Positions 47,526-58,515 of a stretch of DNA of 64,000 nucleotides are shown one piece after another. Location: assembly GCA_911728455.2 (NCBI GenBank), contig OU452235.1, positions 6,244,157 through 6,308,156 on the forward strand. Reading direction: 5' to 3'. Both the position numbers and the translations under genes were made by a program. The stretch comes from Marthasterias glacialis. Taxonomy: Eukaryota; Echinodermata; Asteroidea; Forcipulatida; Asteriidae. Below the pieces are notes generated by a model. The model had not been told where the DNA came from. It was given only the letters and a program-made list of their open reading frames with translations, and searched no databases. The first letter of the stretch is position 1. Every line of letters starts with the position of its first letter.

Positions 47526-48455
47526 CCCTATCAGGACCGGGCTTTTTTTGGACTTACGGGGACCGGGGGGGGGGGGGGGGGCTCATTGTGCCCCCCCCCC
47601 CCTCCGTATTTTCCAAAGTCTTGGGCCGATTTTTATGAAACTTGCCACAAATGTGTATTTTACCAGGTTCTACATGATGGTGCAAAAAAAAAATTCAAAC
47701 AAATTGCAATCAAAATGAATTTTTGTAGTTTTTTTGCCCATTTTTGGTCAAAAATCGTATTTTTCCCATAATTTCCATATTTTTTGCCAGAATTCTGTAA
47801 AACTTTGCAAATTTGTCTTTCTTGACATCCCCAAGAACATAAACACCTGTTTTCTTTACCAGAGTTACCGTTGAGGGCGCTAAACAAGCTGTTTTATGTA
47901 ATTTTGGGGAAAAAATCACGTTTTTACATTTTTCCACTTAAAAATCGATGTAAACAGTCCTTTTAGGGTCCGAGTGTGCATTTATGAGGCCTAACTAACA
48001 ACTCTATAGTATTTCTAGACCTCAAAAGTTCAAAATTATAATGTTGAAAATATTCCATAGATACAAAATTTTGCAAAGTTCGAACCCCTAAAAAAACAGC
48101 TAAAAATACAAAATCCAAGATGGCCGCCAAAATGGCGGCCGATTTGGATTCCCACAATGCATCTCAAACTATCATGTGACATTTCGGTATCACTGTTGGC
48201 CACTAAAAATACTTAAAAACAACATTTTGCTAAAAAATGCCCCCAAATCACAAAAACGAGTAATATGGGTTCAAACAAACGGTTGCCATGGCAACCACTG
48301 ACCTCCAATAACGATCGTATTTTGACAAATTGACCCTATATAATTTCCGAGTAAAGTCAGAAAATTTGGTGGTGATCGAATGTAGCGTTTAAAAGTTACA
48401 GGAAAAAGTTTGGTAGGGGGGCACATTGTGCCCCCCCCCCCCTGTCCTGATAGGG
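47526..48455 (+). mobile_element. piggyBac-like MITE, full-length, subfamily variant
   Basis: TTAA (47522-47525), CCCTATCAGGACCGGGC at the left and CCTGTCCTGATAGGG at the right with TTAA (48456-48459). The empty site is 12598-12601. The interior is more diverged than in other copies (GGTCCGAGTGTGCATTTATGAGG, CAAGATGGCCGCCAAAATGGCGGCC). Confidence 0.85.
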
Positions 48456-48459
48456 TTAA

Positions 48460-48740
48460 ATGCTATACTTGTCACAAACTGCAACGTTTTGAGTCCAACT
48501 TTAATCACATCATTTAAACCAAAGCACCAATTAATGCATTTCTCTGCTAGACAAACAAACACAACTGGGGACCTTTTCCAGTGCCAGATCGGCAACGTAA
48601 TGTGGACAGTCAAAACTTGATCTTGCATCTGTAGGCATTGTAACCAATACCTGATTGTATCATTCATTCGTTCTTCAACGGATTTAACTTTTTTTTTTAT
48701 TACTCGTATTCAAAACTGATACTCGAGTAGTCTCAAAGAG
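48460..48740. repeat. Single partial copy of the 490-bp repeat
   Basis: CTAGACAAACAAACACAACTGGGGACC through CATTGTAACCAATACCTGATTGTATCATTCATTC matches the first part of the unit duplicated at 12688-13669. It shows that the tandem doubling there is specific to unit 1. Confidence 0.6.
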
Positions 48741-48744
48741 CTGT

Positions 48745-49065
48745 CACTTTATTTAGTTCTACAAGGTATGCCGAGCTATGCTAGAAATATAAGACCCATT
48801 AGCACCTTGTAACGGTTTACAAGGTGCTGTTGCACAGTCTGCAGCCATCCATACCAGGAAACTTGGGATAAACCTCTTCTCTTAGCACTAACTGGGCTTT
48901 ATTTGTATACAACACACAGGATATACGGCTTCACGTCCCATCCAAAAGACGAAAAAATAACGGTTAAGTGTCCAGACCGGGACTGGAACCCGCACTCTGA
49001 TGATCAAAAACACCAGAGCCTTAGTCATGTGCACATAACCACTTGGCCGCTAACGATACACGCAT
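48745..49065 (-). mobile_element. tRNA-headed SINE, family A
   Basis: On the minus strand: GGCCAAGTGGTTATGTGC (A-box-like), GGGTTCCAGTCCCGGTC (B-box-like), a body with CTTTTGGATGGGACGTGAAGC, and a tail holding a 12-bp perfect hairpin AGCACCTTGTAA/TTACAAGGTGCT (48801-48828). Best-preserved copy in the window. Confidence 0.65.
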
Positions 49066-49139
49066 CCCTAAAACCATCTCAACTCAGCCCAGGCTGCTAA
49101 TCATCCACATCAACAGTCTCTACCCACGCAGGTTCCCAA

Positions 49140-49285
49140 TTACTCATGGATAAAGAGAAGCAATGATAGTCATAGTATCTTGTTCAGGGAAACAAATGTC
49201 ATGATTGAGATGAGAACCCACAGTCTGGTGCCTCAGCAACCAGAACTTGACGTCGATACGCTAGACCACTCCGTTTCGACGCAAC
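49140..49285 (-). mobile_element. tRNA-headed SINE, family B
   Basis: Same layout as 26745-26905, with GTGGGTTCTCATCTC and GTTTCCCTGAACAAGATACT on the minus strand. Confidence 0.5.
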
Positions 49286-49960
49286 ACAAGTTTGAAAGAT
49301 TGTGTCATTTTATGTTTTATTTAAAAGTCATTTTCAGGAACTTGTACTCGGCTGTCAGAGTTTGAACTTAGACAACAGATTACCTGTCGGGACTCGGATA
49401 CCTGTATTTTTGATCCATGTCCAATGTAGTCGGACTGGAGAAACGACCGGTCACCTTTGAACTCGGCGGTACTTGCTACTCGGCCTAAAATTACTTGATT
49501 ACAGCTCTTGGACTTACCACTTACTTGTTGACCTTTCAACTCGGTACATTCTACCATATTAAGGCACCAGTATGTCTAAAACTGTTGTTTTGCGTGATCA
49601 ACAGTGGCACACAGTAAAAACAGATCGATTTTTATTCCAAGTAAACAGCGCCCTCTAGACTGCTTTATTCATTAGCGTTGGCCACGGAAGGCCATCAAAC
49701 CTCATTTATTCTATTCTTAGTGTGTTGAACCATGGTTGAACATTCAAAGATTTAGAATCGGTTAATGATCGTTTTGTTGATTTATTTGAATTTAATATAG
49801 CTTTGAAAATATCAATAAGTACACATATCCCCAGATGTACCTATTTATATAGATATTAAATAAGTGTTATTCATTGGTATATTTTTTTAATTTGTATAAC
49901 ACAAAGGGGAAACAAACCCTGTGTTTCACAATTATTCAGAGGAGTTTGATGTCGATTTAA
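49286..49960. repeat. C1q-gene upstream region without its gene
   Basis: Matches 26906-27600 upstream of gene 3, including GAAACGACCGGTCACCTTTG, TACCTATTTATATAGATATTAAA and the AACACAAAGGGGAAACAAACCC segment. It stops short of the TTTGTCCATT/acceptor segment. Confidence 0.7.
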
Positions 49961-49975
49961 ATAATAATAAATAAA
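49955..49975. other. Deletion scar of a lost C1q gene
   Basis: Upstream-type sequence GTCGATTTAAAT runs directly into downstream-type sequence AATAATAAATAAAG, followed by ACATTTCGATATTGGAATGGCC. In unit 3 about 900 bases including the whole C1q coding exon lie between these two points. Short AT-rich microhomology is possible at the joint. Confidence 0.7.
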
Positions 49976-50134
49976 GAAATAAATACAAATAAAAATACAT
50001 TTCGATATTGGAATGGCCACACCCTGAAAATTAGCACGTTTAAAATAAGACATATATAATTACTTTAAACTGTAACAATAGTTCACTTACATTACCGTTC
50101 AGTTGTTGTTCGTGTTCTTTCGACACAGAATTGC
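49976..50134. repeat. Downstream block D remnant
   Basis: Aligned to 28495-28645 after gene 3 (CTGAAAATTAGCACG, AAGACATATATAATTA, CGTTCAGTTGTTGTTCG). It confirms that a C1q gene once stood just to the left. Confidence 0.7.
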
Positions 50135-50138
50135 TTAA

Positions 50139-50536
50139 CCCTTTCAGCTCCAATTACCGCAAATTTTCTAACTTTTTCCAAAATGTTTCTTTAAGATCAT
50201 GCTGGCAAGAAATAATTGATACCAGGGGTTAACTGTTGTCATGACAACCATTAGTTTGACCTTTGGTCACACGATTTTACTGTTTTTTAGTGTTTGTTTT
50301 TAAACATAATTTCCACTTATTTTTGATTTCTTTGCCAGAAAAGTGACAGTGATGAGTCACGTGATAGTCTGAAATGGTTTAGGGAATTCAAAATGGCCGC
50401 CATTTTTGGCGGCCTTCTTGGATTTTGAGTTTCAGCCTGTAATTAGGGGTTTAAATTATACCATTTTTATTTAACAATGGAATATTTTCAACATGCTATA
50501 TTCTTTTTCAGACCCCAAAAATATTTAGATTGTCAA
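50139..50536 (-). mobile_element. piggyBac-like MITE, truncated
   Basis: TTAA (50135-50138), CCCTTTCAGCTCC and the interior up to ATTTAGATTGTCAA, where the TIR element at 50537 begins. No MITE sequence continues after 51388. Confidence 0.7.
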
Positions 50537-51388
50537 TAGATAGGTTGCATGACCCCGTGAAAAGTTCGTTGCGTCCGCCGTCGGCCATGTTGGGTATTCA
50601 GCTCTGTTGCCAACGCGTCGTCGGCTACGTGCTAGTGTTGCTAATGCTAGGTTGGCCTTTTCGACGGACAAACTGTTAACGTTTTAGGCTGAAAGTCTGC
50701 TTTCAAATTCCGTACAATAGAACAATGACAGATGATAAGAGAAAAATAACAGGTAGCCAAACAATAATATTATTTAATCTTTCCCTCAACGCTTGAGGCC
50801 GCTCTCAATAAATATGGACACTGCGGCAGCTGCGGCAGGTACAAATTTCTATTTTAAAGTTGAACGCTTGAGGCCGCCCTCAATTTGTTTTGATTATGAT
50901 GGACATGGCCACCGTACTACGGCTGCCGAAAGAAACTAAATTTTATTAAAAGTGTGACTTGCAGAGTGTTCCATCCATCCTCTTCATCGGCAATATAATT
51001 CTGCTCACTTCAGTTTAGACTCAACAGACTGCAGTTTTGAGCCCTTCATGGACTTTGAAATTTGTGTGTTGAAAAGTGTGTGGTGATCGCGGTCGTCTGG
51101 CCTAACGTTCCGTCGTGCGCTGTACACATCGTGCACATTTATACGGTACTTTTACAATTTTCAAGACTTGCTGGAACTGTCCTTACTGGCTTTATTCAGC
51201 CACTTGAAGGTCTTTGGTACAAACTCTGGAATATGTTTCACAAATTTCGAGCAAAAAAAGCCTCGATTGAATTAACTTAATTCATTAATCATCGTGTACC
51301 GTACCACCCTTTCCCATGGAGGATTACGTGTGTGTTTACATTTTTAACCCAACAGGGGTCACGTGACGTAGATCGCGCAATCGGTCTA
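50537..51388 (-). mobile_element. TIR element, second copy
   Basis: Starts with a degenerate TAGATAGGTTGCATGACCCC and ends GATCGCGCAATCGGTCTA. The right third is the reverse complement of 31400-31690. A plus-strand frame at 51062-51280 (VIAVVWPNVP, FIQPLEGLWYKLWNMFHKF) has a minus-strand counterpart in the first copy. The left part has its own duplicated CGCTTGAGGCCGC segment. No known domain. Confidence 0.6.
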
Positions 51389-52734
51389 TTGTGCATTAAC
51401 TCCTTCTGGTAGCGCCCTCTTTTGAATAAACTCCTCCAGCCCACGTTAATTTACCGTATGGTGGTCACATTACCCTAGGACAGAATACCCTATGACACCG
51501 GCCGTCTGTTGGTAAAAATGTGTTTTTCTTAAACACGTGCTATCTTTGGCATTTTTTTCCAATTAAGGATTAGTTTGTCTTGCACAATGGCGTATGTCAT
51601 AGATACACTTTTTTTTAAGTACATAAGTCTATATATTATTTACATATGTTTGCCATGAACTTAGCACTGGTCTTTTCTTTGGTTGATTTAGCGAAACAGT
51701 GTATGCCCTGATAGATTACGTTCAGAAGAGCTATCTATCATTTTGCTTTCGTTTGCCAGGTAGCAATGTAAGTCTATTCCCTTGGGAATTTGCAGAAATG
51801 GTGTTACTACAAAATACACCAATTTGCCAGAATAAACCACTGCTGTATTAAAACATGTTAAATCTAAGTTAAAGCACGTCACTGTTGACATGCATGTAAA
51901 AATAAACCTTGTTCTATTGAAACAAATCCGTTCATCAAATACTTGCTGCGTTTTATATGTCAAAGTTACCCATTCTGCCAACAAAACATTTTGACATACA
52001 CCCTTCTGCCACAAAAATATCACGAAAATAATGGTACACTCTTTTACCGTAAAACAAAACAGATATAATTGTAACATAATATACAGCCTTTTGTCAAATA
52101 AATAAATAAATAAAATAGATAAAATAAAAAAAAAATAAAAAATGTGGAAGGCAGGATACATAAACTAACTCAACTAATGCATTGTAACCAAACAAAATTA
52201 CCAGAACGATTAAAAGATTAATCTGGCAGAAAAACGTAGCTGTTTTAAAGTGATGATTATTGACAAAAAAAATCAAATGCCCCAAATCCCGAAATTAAAA
52301 ACATAAAACAAAGGAACTATAATTAGTTTTTGCTCTGAAGTTACTCCAGTTTGAAATTGACGGAAAAAATTACGAGAGAAAAAAGGAAAGAAAAAAAAAA
52401 AAAAAAAACATTTGCAATAAGTTTTATAAACAAGCATTATTATTATATTTTTTTTTTAATACAACCTTTTGCTAACACAGGTCCGAGCGGATCGGATACC
52501 CGCAAAACTATGGACCCCTTGCACATAGGCCGCAATCGCATTACTGCATTATCCCTCAGCCCACAAGGTCCTGATACAGTTCAAAACCCTATGACTCGAT
52601 TGTACCCAATTTCAACACTTAGTGAAATAACCAGTACTCGTACAGATGTTTTAGATAAATACGTCACTAGCTAGGTCGATGAATAAGGGCGCATTGTTGC
52701 ACTGTATTTCCTATTATCGAGTAACCACTTCGTG
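51389..52734. repeat. Unit spacer, rearranged
   Basis: About 51440-51500 is a short reverse-complement piece of block I (CACGTTAATTTACCGTAT, CCTATGACACCGGC). 51500-51900 matches 21265-21480 and 60940-61440. 52480-52730 matches 7460-7700 in part. No gene and no UBA-like exon are seen in this unit. Confidence 0.5.
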
Positions 52735-53590
52735 TGCATGGTTTATCAAAAGAAAAAAAAAATAACTTGCACTTTAACTCTTGATTTGACAACCTTGCAC
52801 AATGACGTCATGAGCGGAAATGGAAGGATGTTGGTCTGGTACTCAGGAAGCAATCAAAAAGCACAACGTCGTAAGGCGGATATACATGTAAACAGACACA
52901 CGACGGCCGTGTTATGATAGTATGTCACAATGGACCCTCATTCAAAACACACACACACAGCCTCATTCAAACCAGTGATAGAGTAAAGTCACTGCCATCA
53001 ATCGGTGGTCTATGAATATTGACAGCTCATCGATTGTCAATCAAAACCCGATGTGATTTTCTGGTCCCTGGAATGGAAATACAGCAGTAGTTAAAACGAG
53101 CTGTGTCAGATGTAATGCTCATAACAACTTGGCATGTCATCGGCAAGAGAAACCAAGAAGGCTTGACTGAAAGAACACAACACCAAGGTAAGTGTTTCTT
53201 GTTATACTTGGTGCCGGTGTCATAGGGAATTTTGTCGGCGGTGTGTGTGTCCCTTATACGGTAAATTAACATGGGCTCATCGGAATAAGTGGACGCAATC
53301 TGAAAAAAAAAAAAAAAAAAAAAAAAAAAATGTCTACACAATTTGCCGTCCGGGAACAAATTCACCGAAGGACGAAATCCCCCGTGAGAGAAATACACCA
53401 GGCCCAGGCCAGGCTTCATGGGCTGGATATCCAGTTGTTCTTAACTGCACTCGGTGTTTGTTTACGGTACCTTAGCCCGAATCGGTATTCGCCGGGAAAT
53501 ATTTCGCTTTGCACATCTTAAGTTCAGCCGCGGTAACTAGAGCCCAACTTGCCACAATTTCACTCAAGTCCTAGTTCATGTGTACCGTGA
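52735..53590 (+). repeat. Array block I, copy 4
   Basis: Near-identical to 22690-23440. The donor context CACCAAGGTAAGTG is at about 53185. A pure run of 28 A (53303-53330) is inserted in the block. Confidence 0.55.
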
Positions 53591-54715
53591 CAGTACTGTC
53601 ACTGTCGGTACAGGTCGCTGTTCATGGTGTTGCATATACTAATGGTCAAAGCTAATTTTGCGATTGTATTTTTTTCGCTTATAGATTGTTGTGCAACAGC
53701 CTGTTTTATCATTGGCATGGCTTGTTATTCCTCACAGTCTTTAAAAACATATTTCAAAGGTTTCCGACTTACTTGGTTTGGTTCAAATTAAAATTAAACA
53801 GCGTTTTTTTTTTTATTTATTGATTTTACACGACCACACTTGATGCAGAAATATTTCAAGGAAAGTTTTCTACAATCATTATCTGTATACCATGTAAGGT
53901 ATATCTCAATGTGTGAACATTTATGTTTTTTTCTTCTTACCAGTATTGAGGTGGGGCTATACAATTTACCGCAACATGTGTTTTGGTTCATAGAGGATTA
54001 ACACCAAAACGCGTTTAGAAAGTGTTACCAGAAAGGCGTTGAAAAGACTAAAAACAGTGACAGTTAATTTTACAATGTAATTATACAGGAAGATCATGTA
54101 ATCGTCAAGTTAAAACAAATTTGCAATTATTACGATAAGATACGTCACTGTTATAAACTCATCATTGGTTCATTGGGTAATTTCCCCAACCACTTTACAA
54201 GGCCCGGTCCCACTACCTCCGGTTCACACCGTGTGCGGTGCCGACCCTTGGGAAGCCTTACCCAAATCCAGGGCAATCTTGCCCTGTTCATGTATTTTTT
54301 ATTGTGTTTGTATTTATTTCTTTATTTGTTTTTTTACCCCCATGTTGAGCACTTTAATGTCTATCAACAAGCCAAGCATTGAATACTTCTTAGTTGTCAG
54401 AGCGCTTGTCGCATCTTGGCAACATTGAACCTTGGGTACGAGGTGCTGTTAACACTGTTCCAACTAGTGTGCCCGTGATTGTCTGATTTTGTTTCCAGTG
54501 GTATTTAGTCAATGCTGCCTGTGACAATGCATGGGCTGCTTGTGACACTAAACAATGTCGCGTGATTATTAATTTGTGCTTGAAGTGATATTTGTGTGAA
54601 AGACACATTTTGGCGATAGGTATTTCATTATTGTCTAATTGTAAGTCCATGAAAAAATATACACTCAAAGCTGTGTCTATTTTTGCTGAAAGGCCTTTGG
54701 TGGAGTATACACTTC
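53591..54715. repeat. Array block J, copy 4
   Basis: Matches 8620-9900 in pieces, with the GGTTCACACCGTGTGCGG segment at 54221. It ends at a MITE terminus at 54716 instead of continuing to block K. Confidence 0.5.
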
Positions 54716-54719
54716 TTAA

Positions 54720-54776
54720 CGCTATCAGGACCGGGCTTTTTTGGTTTTTTGGGGACCGGGGAGGCATAGTGCCCCT
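54720..54776 (+). mobile_element. piggyBac-like MITE, left-end fragment
   Basis: TTAA (54716-54719) then CGCTATCAGGACCGGGC through GGGGACCGGGGAGGCATAGTGCCCC. It breaks off into block E sequence (CTTGCAGTTGTATTTG, as at 16612). The joint skips about 13 kb of unit sequence, so the MITE marks a rearrangement breakpoint. Confidence 0.7.
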
Positions 54777-55301
54777 TGCAGTTGTATTTGAAAGACCTTT
54801 TCATTTTCAAAACATCTGTACAGAGTCATCTCCATATTCCGCTTATATCATAATACTATACACTATTGCTTATGTATTAACTCAAAATAAATAGAATAAA
54901 AATAATCAAATAATCAATTTAAAATAAGTAATAAAGTCCCATGTAATTTTTTGTTAACCAGATAATTGTCAACAATGTCATCAAGTTCTGTTGACCTCAG
55001 TGACCTCTGACTTCTTGATAAACCGAAAATTGTATTAGCAAACTATTGTTTGAATTTTTTGTCTATTTTATTTGTAATAATTTTGTTTCTTCATTTTATT
55101 TCTTAGTTCTCTGCACAATTAATTATACAAAGTTTAAAATTATTCGTGGTTTTCAAGTTCTCCGAAATATTTTCACAATCAGTTTGTCGTTTACCCATTG
55201 ATAGTGACGCACCACCCACTTGATAACATGCAAACAAAGTTGCATTCATCCAAGTCCGGGCAAGTGTATTCCTAGCTCGTCGTATGTATTATCAAAACCG
55301 T
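54777..55301. repeat. Blocks E/F, copy 4
   Basis: Aligned to 16612-17152. No gene. Confidence 0.6.
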
Positions 55302-55305
55302 TTAA

Positions 55306-56199
55306 CCCTATCAGGACCGGGGGGGGGGGGGCACAATGTGCCCCCTACCATTTTTTCCCCGTAACTTTTTAACGCTTAGTCCGATCACCGCGTAATTTTC
55401 TGACTTTAAAAAAAAAAAAAAAAATAGATACCGGGGGGTTAGCTGTTGCCATGGCAACCATTTGTTTGACCTTGTGTCACACGATTTTACTGTTTTTTAG
55501 TGATTTTTAAAACTTTTTAGACGTAATTTCCACTTATTTTAGATTTTTTTGCAAGAAAAGTGATAGTGGTGAGTCACGTGATAGTCTGAAATGGTTTTGG
55601 GAATTCAAAATGGCCGCCATTTTTGGCGGCCATCTTGGATTTTGTGTTTTCAGCCTGTAATTAGGGGTTCAAATTATATCAAGTTTTTTAACAATGGAAC
55701 ATTTGCAACCTGCTAATTTCTTACTTTTCAGACCCCAAAAATGTTCAGATTTGTCAATCAAGCCTGATTTTTTCTCCCTGGGCCCTTGGCGGCGGCCATT
55801 TTGATTTTTGAGTGAAAAAACACAAAAACATTTTTTTTTCCAAAAATGGGATAAATTAGTGAATTATTATGCCCCATAAAGATATTTCAAGTGACTAAAT
55901 TAGGTTCAAATTATATTTATCTTGTTAAAATGTACAAGTATGCCAAGTTTCAAAACATTCAGACAAAAAATACAGAAGTTATAGCAAAAACACGATTTTT
56001 GACCAAAAATGGGCAAAAAACAGTCAAAAACGCCCTCTAGTGACGTTTTTTGAAATTTTGTGACGTCATCATGTAAAACTCGGTGAAATAAACATTTGTG
56101 GCAAGTTTCATCAAAATCGGTGGAACACTTTGGAAAATACGGAGGGGGGCACTATGTGCCGGTCCCCGTACAACCAAAAAAAGCCCGGTCCTGATAGGG
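55306..56199 (-). mobile_element. piggyBac-like MITE, full-length
   Basis: TTAA (55302-55305), CCCTATCAGGACCGGG at the left, CCCGGTCCTGATAGGG at the right, TTAA (56200-56203). Empty sites are 17153-17156 and 30738-30741. The core has ATGGCCGCCATTTTTGGCGGCCAT, TGAGTCACGTGA and TGACGTCA. This is the cleanest copy. Confidence 0.9.
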
Positions 56200-56203
56200 T
56201 TAA

Positions 56204-56985
56204 CATCACCCGTCCATCGTTACATTAGTACATTGTTATTACAGGCAGATTTTCATGATGCCCCGAAGGGAATTAAATATCAGAAACATTTGCATCTCCA
56301 ACGTTGCAAAGAGATTGGATGAATTCATCATTGATAAACAGATACAGACAATCAAGTGGTGTCTGCCCCACATCCGCAGTGGCGTAACCAGGGGAGAGCA
56401 GGGGGAGCCTCCCCGCTCTGAACCATTGCCTCCATCCCCACCCAAATGAGATCAAAAATTGCACAAATGAATGAGCAATACATTAAATAGCCAAATAGTA
56501 ACAATATTGTTATAAAAATGTGGGAGGCTAATCATCTTTACTAGTAGCTGAGAATCTGAATTGCGAATGACGCAGTTACACGTGTTCGAGCTCTTGCATA
56601 TATTCAGGGGCTAATTTAATAATTGAATTCACCGTTGGGGGCGCTATAATTTATTGGTTTATCCCATGGCCCAGGGAGCCATAATAAGGCTAGGTTGACA
56701 AATCTAAATTATTTGTTGGTCTGACAAGAAATTAGCTAAAAATCCCATTGTTAAACAAATTGATACAAGCCGAATTTCAGGCTGAAAATACAAAATTCAA
56801 GATGGCCGCCTAAGAAGCGACCATTTTGAATTTCCAAAAGCATTTAAGACAATCACGTGATTCATCACTATATTTTTTCTTGCTAAAAAAATCAAAAACA
56901 CGTGGAAATGATGTTTCCGAGGAAACGGTTCGTTTGCTTGTCGGTCGGGTTGTTGTTTGTTTGTTTTCTTGCTTATTTGCTTTAT
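56204..56985. repeat. Blocks F (end) and G, copy 4
   Basis: Aligned to 17157-17940. Block G here is uninterrupted (CCATTTTGAATTTCCAAAAGC), giving the empty site for the TIR element. Confidence 0.6.
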
Positions 56986-57093
56986 TTTAAAGGAGGGGGG
57001 TAACCATTTTTTCGCATATATTCACGGAAATTCGTTATCTTCTTAAATCGAAAATTTATCTTTTTCGTTTGACCGTTTAACTTTATTTTCCAG
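56986..57093 (+). promoter_or_regulatory. Rearranged upstream junction and acceptor of gene 4
   Basis: Block G/H sequence ending GCTTATTTGCTTTATTTTAAA is joined, at about 56990-57045, to the last few dozen bases of the usual C1q upstream region (AAATCGAAAATTT, TTTAACTTTATTTTCCAG). The more distal conserved upstream block of the other genes is missing, so this gene may use a different promoter. Confidence 0.55.
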
Positions 57094-57897
57094 ATGAATA
57101 CCATCAGAACAGTCGCCCTTGTTTTGGCTATTATGCAAGTTAAGCTCATAGTGGCTGCCGTTGCAGTGTCACCTGATCAGGAAATGACGTGTAATTCCTG
57201 CTGCCAGGGCCCAGCCGGTATACCTGGAATTCCTGGATCAAATGGCCAACACGGGCCGGTAGGTCCTAGAGGTGATGCAGGCTCTCCTGGTGAGGTAGGT
57301 GAACCCGGGGCTAAAGGAGACAAGGGGTCAGATGGACTGGTTGGTGAGCCTGGCGCTAAAGGGGATCACGGACTGAAGGGAGAGCAAGGAGTCGGTCAAC
57401 CAGGGAAACAGGGACCTCAAGGTCAGCCTGGGATGGATGGTTTGAAAGGAGAGAGAGGTGAACCTGGACCAGCTGGACAGAAGGGTGAAGCAGGTGAATT
57501 CAGTACGCGACGGTCCGCCTTCACTGCAGTGCGGAATACAGACTTCAGCTCTTCAGGGGATCCTTTGCCCTTTGAAGAGTTGTTGTTTTCAGAGGAAGGT
57601 ACAGAGTTCAACTTGACTAACGGTACGTTTACGTGTACAGTGCCTGGGGTATACGTCTTTATGTTTTCAGTCAATCAACAACAAAGTGCGTCTTACCTAT
57701 ATGTTCATCTGAGGAAGAACAGTAACATCATTGTTACAGGGGGTGTACGCGCTTCAGGTTATCATCAAGTGAGCAGCAGTGCGGTTATTTCCCTGCACTA
57801 TGGAGATCAAGTTCACTTAACTGTACGCGGTCAGGTGGGCGGGACAGGCTTTTACCACGGTACATCGTTTACTGGATTCATTTTGCATGACACTTAA
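57094..57897 (+). CDS. Secreted collagen-like C1q-domain protein, gene 4
   Basis: 267 residues: signal peptide (1-24), CNSCC (33-37), Gly-X-Y stalk (39-136), C1q head to the end. The ATG follows a CAG acceptor. It differs from the other genes in several ways. Cys136 at the stalk end is Phe (GEFSTRR), removing a possible disulfide. The first variable segment is two residues shorter (RNTDFSSSGD). The G of LRKNG is Ser, and the C-terminus is LHDT instead of LHEI. Variable segments read NQQQSASYLYVHL and VRGQVGGTGFYHG. Both sequons of the NLTNGT strand are present. No AATAAA is seen within about 100 bases of the stop. With its altered upstream region, this copy may be expressed differently or be on the way to loss, although the frame is intact. 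Confidence 0.9.
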   Translation: MNTIRTVALVLAIMQVKLIVAAVAVSPDQEMTCNSCCQGPAGIPGIPGSNGQHGPVGPRGDAGSPGEVGEPGAKGDKGSDGLVGEPGAKGDHGLKGEQGVGQPGKQGPQGQPGMDGLKGERGEPGPAGQKGEAGEFSTRRSAFTAVRNTDFSSSGDPLPFEELLFSEEGTEFNLTNGTFTCTVPGVYVFMFSVNQQQSASYLYVHLRKNSNIIVTGGVRASGYHQVSSSAVISLHYGDQVHLTVRGQVGGTGFYHGTSFTGFILHDT

Positions 57898-58512
57898 AAC
57901 GGAACAAAAAAATAACTCACTAAAACGAAGAAAACAATATAAACAAATTAAAACAAACGATTAAAATCAATTAAAAGAAGGGGAAAAAAGGAGATAAAAA
58001 AGACGAAAACGTGTAAAAAAAGCTTAACTTTGGAAAACCTTTCAATCGACTTATAGTTTGGGAGCAAATTAACTAGAAGAGAGCATATAATTATTATAGT
58101 TCATTATTTGTAAAATATTCTAAAAGTTAATGTTTGTCTTTGTATGTATGTTACTTAACTGTTCCTTAAACTTTACCAAATCTTTCAGCTTTGTCCTATC
58201 TCCTATAATTGTTTGATTACTGGATGACCCTCCGTCATCTAAGAAACGATCAATCAAACACCCCCCCCCCCACCACAAACAGAAAGCGTTTAGACTCATC
58301 ACACCTTTTTTATACAATCAAAAATATTATAATCGTTTTGAAAATATTTTAGTGTAAAGCTGTAAAGCCACATAACTGAACATCCCCACTTGTTTAAAAC
58401 CCATAATGTATTGCAGATTGTCACGTGATAGATATTCAACAAGTACGTAGAAAACTACTTACCAAGTTGTTTTACCCACCCACCCCTTCCCGATGATTTG
58501 CATGAAGCAAAT
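57898..58512. repeat. Downstream block D, copy 4 (shortened)
   Basis: Aligned to 28760-29350 in pieces and ending at GATTTGCATGAAGCAAATAG, where a truncated MITE takes over. No gene. Confidence 0.6.
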
Positions 58513-58515
58513 AGT

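Noticed and set aside
51688-52161. Minus-strand 157-codon frame
   Set aside because: Low-complexity Phe/Ile/Tyr-rich translation of AT-rich DNA, with no counterpart at 61200-61440, where related sequence exists.
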